A stretch of DNA of 21,353 nucleotides from Nitrospira sp. UBA2082 (GTDB taxonomy: Bacteria; Nitrospirota; Nitrospiria; Nitrospirales; Nitrospiraceae), in assembly GCA_002331335.1 (NCBI GenBank), contig DCZO01000026.1, forward strand, positions 8,113 to 29,465, read 5' to 3'. Shown here one piece after another: positions 18,055-21,353 of the stretch; position 1 is the first letter of the stretch, and the number at the start of each line of letters is the position of its first letter. A program made the position numbers and the translations under genes. Under the pieces are notes generated by a model, which was not told where the DNA came from, did not search any database, and saw only the letters and a program-made list of their open reading frames with translations.

Positions 18055-18624
18055 TCATCCTGTCATGGCCCTGATTTCATCCCGTTGCAATTCCCGCCAT
18101 TCACCCGGTTTGAGATCCCCTAACCGAACCGGCCCGATCGCGATGCGCACCAGACGCACGGTCGGATGGCCCACCGCCGCCGTCATGCGGCGGACTTGGC
18201 GATTCATTCCTTCATGGATCGTGAGTTCCAGCCAAGCAGTCGGCACGTGCTTACGAAACCGGATGGGCACGGGCCGCTCGGGCAACGCAGGTTCCTCGGC
18301 CAACAGCCTCACCTCCGCCGGCCTCGTTCGTTTGCCACCGAGCGGCACGCCCTTGCAGAGGCGTGCTATGGCATGGTCGTCGGGAATGCGTTCGACTTGT
18401 GCCAGATAGACTTTCGGCAGTTTGTGCATAGGATCGGTAATCCGATGTGCAAGCGCCCCCTCCGAGGTCAGGATCATCAGTCCTTCACTGTCCTGATCGA
18501 GGCGCCCCGCTGCATAGACACCGGGCACGGCGATGTAGTTCGCCAGGGTTGGCCTCCCTGCCGGATCAGTAAAACACGGCAATACGCCGTAGGGTTTATT
18601 GAACGCGATGGCGCGTATGGGCAT
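18055..18624 (-). CDS. rluE: 23S rRNA pseudouridine synthase, RluE-like
   Basis: 189 residues of the RsuA/RluB/E/F branch, without an S4 domain, as in E. coli RluE, which modifies U2457 of 23S rRNA. The FNKPYGVLPCFTD N-terminus matches RluE closely. The catalytic Asp is D43 in AAGRLDQDSEGL. The later motifs PTAWLELTIHEGMNRQVRRM and PTVRLVRIAIG complete the fold. ATG 18624 has no evident Shine-Dalgarno. It is transcribed alone, divergently from the Bfd-like gene 199 bases away. Family sure; U2457 specificity inferred from similarity. Confidence 0.9.
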   Translation of the reverse strand: MPIRAIAFNKPYGVLPCFTDPAGRPTLANYIAVPGVYAAGRLDQDSEGLMILTSEGALAHRITDPMHKLPKVYLAQVERIPDDHAIARLCKGVPLGGKRTRPAEVRLLAEEPALPERPVPIRFRKHVPTAWLELTIHEGMNRQVRRMTAAVGHPTVRLVRIAIGPVRLGDLKPGEWRELQRDEIRAMTG

Positions 18625-18758
18625 AATCGTGGTGGGGCGATCGCCGCTCCGTTACGCAATCACAGGGGTGAAGATCCGGCTAACTACCTGAATCACTTGG
18701 TGGTTTTCTCCGGCAAGCCGTTCAACGTCAGGCGTCTTACTGCGCCAATCACGGTAGG

Positions 18759-18787
18759 TTGACAAAACTCCGAGCAAGGGCTATACT
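18759..18787 (+). promoter_or_regulatory. consensus sigma-70 promoter of the bfd-like gene
   Basis: TTGACA (18759-18764) and TATACT (18782-18787) are exactly 17 bases apart; the -35 is perfect and the -10 has five of six. It is the best promoter in the window. A start near 18794 falls inside the Fur-box-like site. Confidence 0.8.
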
Positions 18788-18806
18788 GATAATGCTTCTC
18801 ATAATC
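18788..18806 (+). promoter_or_regulatory. Fur-box-like operator
   Basis: The 19 bases GATAATGCTTCTCATAATC match the E. coli Fur consensus GATAATGATAATCATTATC at 15 of 19 positions. The site directly follows the -10 box, where bound Fur would block initiation. The downstream Bfd-like gene is a known type of iron-regulated gene. Confidence 0.65.
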
Positions 18807-18823
18807 GTCGGAAGGAACAGACC

Positions 18824-19030
18824 ATGTATATGTGCCTCTGCAAGGGAATTACCGAATCGGATGTCCGCGAGGCCGGACGCGCGGGGCTGGTTATGCCCGG
18901 CCAGCTGAAGGCCAAATTCGATCTCAAGTGCAACGGTTGTTGCGGGCGCTGCGCCAAGAACATCCACGAATTTGTCGACGTCGCCATTCAGGGAGCCGCG
19001 ACCTCCTGCCCCACTACCGTAGACCTGTAA
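18824..19030 (+). CDS. bfd: Bfd-like [2Fe-2S] ferredoxin
   Basis: 68 residues; AAGGA lies about seven bases before ATG 18824. The N-terminus MYMCLCKGIT is nearly that of E. coli bacterioferritin-associated ferredoxin (MYVCLCNGI). The cluster Cys are C4, C6, C40 and C43 (CCGRC), with extra Cys at 36 and 39 (CNGC) that E. coli Bfd lacks. Bfd reduces ferric iron stored in bacterioferritin so that it can be released. No bacterioferritin gene is in the window. The gene stands alone with a consensus promoter overlapped by a Fur-box-like site, which fits induction in iron starvation. The related BFD-like [2Fe-2S] domain of other proteins is the alternative. Confidence 0.88.
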   Translation: MYMCLCKGITESDVREAGRAGLVMPGQLKAKFDLKCNGCCGRCAKNIHEFVDVAIQGAATSCPTTVDL

Positions 19031-19152
19031 TCAACCCTCAGCCGCCGCCGATCCCATACAACACGCCAACACAGCGCGCCCCCCCTTGAACAGCATCCAC
19101 ACGCATCTCGTTCTGACCTTGAAAAACCATCTCTGCGCGGGAAAGATCTCAC

Positions 19153-19761
19153 TTACTGGGAAGAAGCTCGACGAATAAGTTTGGCAACGTCCGCAACACG
19201 TTGGCCCAGAGCTTTAGCATCGGCAAGCTCCTTCTTATCGATCCCCGGACTATCGCCTTCTGTCGTAGCCGACGCTCCAAAGGCTCCACCACCGCTCACC
19301 ACGATCATCTGGTTGCCCAGCATGGCGGCGAGCATCGTCAGCATCGTGACCTCCTTGCCACTGGAAATCTGCCCACCGGTCGCAAAAGCCGCACCGACTT
19401 TGTTCTTCATCTTGAACTCAGGGAACACGCCGAACTTGAATTGCCAATTGTCAAAAAACGTCTTGACCTCCCCCGACATGTTAGACCAATAGACCGGCGA
19501 TCCAACGATCACGGCATCCGAAGAGAACAGATCCTCCGCGGTAACCAGGCCGACACGTTTGAGCAGCACCGTTGTGCCGGGTACCGACTTGACGCCCTCG
19601 ACAACCGCTTCCGCCATCCGCTCGGTATTGCCGGTCAGCGAGTGATAGGTCACAAGCACCTTCACGGGTACGGGCGTTTCCTCCGCCCACGACCCGACAC
19701 CGAGGCCACCGATAGTGGTGAAAATAAGAACGGCTATGGTGAGAATACGAACTGTATTCAT
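19153..19761 (-). CDS. exported flavodoxin/WrbA-like protein
   Basis: 202 residues from ATG 19761. Starts at 19773 and further upstream are possible, but none has a clear ribosome-binding site, and 19761 places the signal peptide at the N-terminus: MNTVR, then ILTIAVLIFTTIGGLGVG, then SWA-EE, a typical Sec cleavage. The mature protein is a flavodoxin-like fold: FMN phosphate loop YHSLTGNTERMAEAV, SPVYWSNMSGEVKTFFDNW and ATGGQISSGKE, as in WrbA/NAD(P)H:quinone oxidoreductases. These proteins normally work in the cytoplasm, so the signal peptide is unusual; no twin Arg for Tat export is seen. It lies 37 bases after the zinc-ribbon gene. Flavodoxin fold sure; redox partner unknown. Confidence 0.82.
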   Translation of the reverse strand: MNTVRILTIAVLIFTTIGGLGVGSWAEETPVPVKVLVTYHSLTGNTERMAEAVVEGVKSVPGTTVLLKRVGLVTAEDLFSSDAVIVGSPVYWSNMSGEVKTFFDNWQFKFGVFPEFKMKNKVGAAFATGGQISSGKEVTMLTMLAAMLGNQMIVVSGGGAFGASATTEGDSPGIDKKELADAKALGQRVADVAKLIRRASSQ

Positions 19762-19798
19762 GACGGGCGCCATGAATCTGAAGCAATGCAGGATGCCC

Positions 19799-19984
19799 CT
19801 ACCGCCGGAATGTCTCTTCTTCCATGTGTTCTTCAACCGATACTTCCGTTAAAGTACCCCGGTAGCTGCAGCGGTGACAGCGGATTCGCCACTCTTCGAT
19901 CCACTTTTCCTGCACGTACGACTGACGACAGGTAGGACAGACAAAGACCCCTTTTTTGTAGAGCACCCGGCGCTTTTCCTGCAT
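19799..19984 (-). CDS. small zinc-ribbon protein
   Basis: 61 residues; GGGGA lies five bases before ATG 19984. Two CxxC pairs, C16-P-T-C19 and C36-H-R-C39, sit 16 residues apart, the spacing of a zinc ribbon, with Arg/Lys/Trp residues between and an acidic C-terminus (EEHMEEETF). Such small proteins may bind nucleic acid or another protein; no family is recognised. It precedes the exported flavodoxin and is probably co-transcribed with it. Confidence 0.7.
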   Translation of the reverse strand: MQEKRRVLYKKGVFVCPTCRQSYVQEKWIEEWRIRCHRCSYRGTLTEVSVEEHMEEETFRR

Positions 19985-20040
19985 AAGTTCCCCGCAGCGA
20001 TCTGATTGGAGAATCGCACAACGCCCGACGGGATTGCAAG

Positions 20041-20058
20041 GAGTCAGTTTCTTGACTC
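20041..20058. promoter_or_regulatory. small inverted repeat over the -35 of the DUF192 gene
   Basis: GAGTCA (20041-20046) and TGACTC (20053-20058) are perfect inverted repeats six bases apart, overlapping the candidate -35 TTGACT. Such a layout would suit a repressor or activator, but it is short and could be chance. Confidence 0.3.
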
Positions 20059-20080
20059 GGCGGGACCTGCTCGTTACGAT
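20052..20080 (+). promoter_or_regulatory. candidate promoter of the DUF192 gene
   Basis: TTGACT (20052-20057) and TACGAT (20075-20080) are 17 bases apart (five and four of six consensus positions). The -10 ends five bases before ATG 20086, so transcription would begin at or next to the A of the ATG, giving a leaderless mRNA. No Shine-Dalgarno precedes the ATG, which agrees. Confidence 0.45.
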
Positions 20081-20085
20081 GCGCC

Positions 20086-20565
20086 ATGATCATTCCACCT
20101 ATTCCCATCGGTCGACTGCCATCGGCGTTGCTGACGGGCATTCTGCTTGTCCTCGCAGCATCGCCGGGAACCGCTTCAGATTCAGGTCTAATCGCGATCC
20201 GCACTCCCTCAGGCAGTACCATCCAAGCGGAACTCGCCGACACCCCATTCAAACGCGCGACCGGCCTCATGTACCGAGATCATCTGAAGAAAGACCACGG
20301 AATGCTGTTCGTATTCGGCCAGCCGCATGCCTGGTCATTCTGGATGAAGAACACCAAGATCGCGCTCGACTTAATTTGGTTGGACGACAAAAAGCGGGTC
20401 GTGCATATCGAGCGGAATGTCCCCATCTGCACCAAAGCCGACGACTCTTGCCCACAGTATCGGCCGACCAGCGAAGACGCCGTATTTGTCTTGGAGATTG
20501 CAGGCGGCGCAGCGGCCAGTTACAAAATCGAGAAGGGCTCAACGCTGCAATTCACGAAGTCGTAA
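20086..20565 (+). CDS. exported DUF192 family protein
   Basis: 159 residues. The N-terminal signal peptide (PSALLTGILLVLAASPGTASDS) is followed by a DUF192 (COG1430) domain: ELADTPFKRATGLMYRDHLKKDHGMLF, the conserved SFWMKNTKIALDLIWLD and a C-terminal VLEIAGGAAASYKIEKGS. The family is a small beta-rich domain of unknown function, often exported in bacteria. The first ATG of the frame is used; it lacks a Shine-Dalgarno and may be leaderless. It is divergent from the zinc-ribbon gene 101 bases away and transcribed alone, converging on the Rel gene with a 50-base gap that shows no clear terminator. Confidence 0.88.
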   Translation: MIIPPIPIGRLPSALLTGILLVLAASPGTASDSGLIAIRTPSGSTIQAELADTPFKRATGLMYRDHLKKDHGMLFVFGQPHAWSFWMKNTKIALDLIWLDDKKRVVHIERNVPICTKADDSCPQYRPTSEDAVFVLEIAGGAAASYKIEKGSTLQFTKS

Positions 20566-20615
20566 TCGGAAGCGCGATGGGGCAATCGACGTGACGGCTA
20601 CGGGCACACCTGTTT

Positions 20616-21353
20616 CTATGATTTCTCCTGCCAGGACCGGACACGCCGCGCGGTGATCACACCCTCTACTCGTTCGATGGCTTTCAGTACGCGATTCAAG
20701 TGCGCGGTATCGGCGATCTCGACCACAAAATCCAACTCCGCCTTCCGATCCTCGCGTGTGATGATTTCCGCACGACTGATGTTGGCGTGACATTCCGCAA
20801 TGGCGGAGGATACATTCGCCAGCACCCCGGTCTTATCCGCGGCAATCACCGCGATCTTCACCGGATGGTGCCCGGGCGTGGCGATATCCCACTCGACCTC
20901 CACCAGCCTCGCCCGATCATAATCCAGCGCCTCCAAGTTCGGACAATCGACGGCGTGGATCGTGAGACCCCGCCCGCGTGTGATGTACCCCAAAATCTTG
21001 TCGCCGGGGACGGGGTTGCAACAGCGGGATAACTGCATCAACAAATCCCGTGCTCCCTTGACTTGAATCCCTTTGCTCAGGTTCTTGGTGCCCGATACTT
21101 TCGCCGAACTCGTCGGCTCTTCAACAGGGGGACTGACGGATGCATGAGCTGCCAGTTTCCCCACGACCTGTGCCGTCGAGAGATGCCCGAAGCCGACGGC
21201 GGCGATCAGCTCATCGATCGTCTCATATCCTTCACGTGTTGCGGCATCAAGCAGTTGCCCGGACTTGAGCGCCTGCGCGGGAGCCATCCCATGGCGGCGA
21301 AACTCCGCCTCCAACAACCGCCGGCCGATTTCGAGGCTTCGCGTCTGTTCTTC
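20616..21353 (-). CDS. C-terminal part of a RelA/SpoT (p)ppGpp synthetase/hydrolase
   Basis: 245 residues are visible; the frame stays open to the window edge, beginning EEQTRSLEIGRRLLEAEFRR, so the N-terminal hydrolase, synthetase and TGS domains lie outside. The Rel signature of the zinc-finger/RIS region is clear: LMQLSRCCNPVPGDKILGYITRGRGLTIH, with the CCNP pair. A C-terminal ACT domain follows (KIAVIAADKTGVLANVSSAIAE to the end). This region senses the ribosome and controls synthesis or hydrolysis of the stringent-response alarmone. Whether this is a bifunctional Rel cannot be told without the N-terminus, though single bifunctional Rel proteins are usual outside gamma- and beta-proteobacteria. 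Confidence 0.92.
   Translation of the reverse strand, partial: EEQTRSLEIGRRLLEAEFRRHGMAPAQALKSGQLLDAATREGYETIDELIAAVGFGHLSTAQVVGKLAAHASVSPPVEEPTSSAKVSGTKNLSKGIQVKGARDLLMQLSRCCNPVPGDKILGYITRGRGLTIHAVDCPNLEALDYDRARLVEVEWDIATPGHHPVKIAVIAADKTGVLANVSSAIAECHANISRAEIITREDRKAELDFVVEIADTAHLNRVLKAIERVEGVITARRVRSWQEKS

Noticed and set aside
19031..19152. Terminator between the Bfd-like and flavodoxin genes
   Set aside because: A C-run is present but no inverted repeat followed by a T-run on either strand.

Overview
The window is about 21.4 kb of GC-rich, gene-dense bacterial chromosome. Gene content suggests a Nitrospirota bacterium, most likely Nitrospira-like: a His-rich SmbP-type metal-binding protein typical of nitrifiers, a DUF3422/composite-lipoprotein pair, a UvrA of divergent type, and intergenic arrays of degenerate 7-base units. 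The lineage is an inference from content; there is no rRNA or other taxonomic marker here. No tRNA, rRNA, CRISPR array, transposase or integrase was seen.

Layout. (1) 1-142, minus: start of an exported protein cut by the window edge. (2) 248-3931, plus: a close-packed run of TolC-type outer-membrane factor, degenerate CPBP-family membrane protein, RNase Z-like metallo-hydrolase and a small GlpM/DUF3147-like membrane protein. (3) 4033-6903, plus: uvrA with its own promoter and an in-frame palindromic repeat inside the second ATPase domain. (4) 13674 down to 7013, minus: seven genes in transcription order, HDAC-like deacetylase, two-domain rhodanese, SmbP, nitrilase-family amidase, YqgE/AlgH, a BamE-like/CsgG-like/PDZ lipoprotein and DUF3422. 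The lipoprotein and DUF3422 are nearly contiguous; smbP appears to have its own promoter. (5) 13857-14764, plus: a TPR protein coupled by a GTGA overlap to a guanine-deaminase-like enzyme. (6) 15966 down to 14789, minus: an unrecognised two-gene unit of a small helical protein followed by a possible PD-(D/E)XK-like protein. (7) 16116-17918, plus: M3 oligopeptidase. (8) 18624-18055, minus: RluE-like pseudouridine synthase. (9) 18824-19030, plus: Bfd-like [2Fe-2S] protein behind a consensus promoter overlapped by a Fur-box-like site. (10) 19984 down to 19153, minus: zinc-ribbon protein plus an exported flavodoxin. (11) 20086-20565, plus: exported DUF192 protein, possibly leaderless. (12) 21353 down to 20616, minus: C-terminal part of a RelA/SpoT (p)ppGpp synthetase/hydrolase.

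Most genes are housekeeping or envelope functions. The most unusual signals are repeats: two hairpin-forming palindromes with GGGAC/GTCCC cores lying in frame in uvrA between the ABC signature and Walker B, and two intergenic elements (10334-10412 and 13686-13772) that share one architecture, inverted arrays of degenerate heptamers. Other points are the Fur-box-controlled bfd, the secreted flavodoxin and the unrecognised gene pair at 14789-15966.
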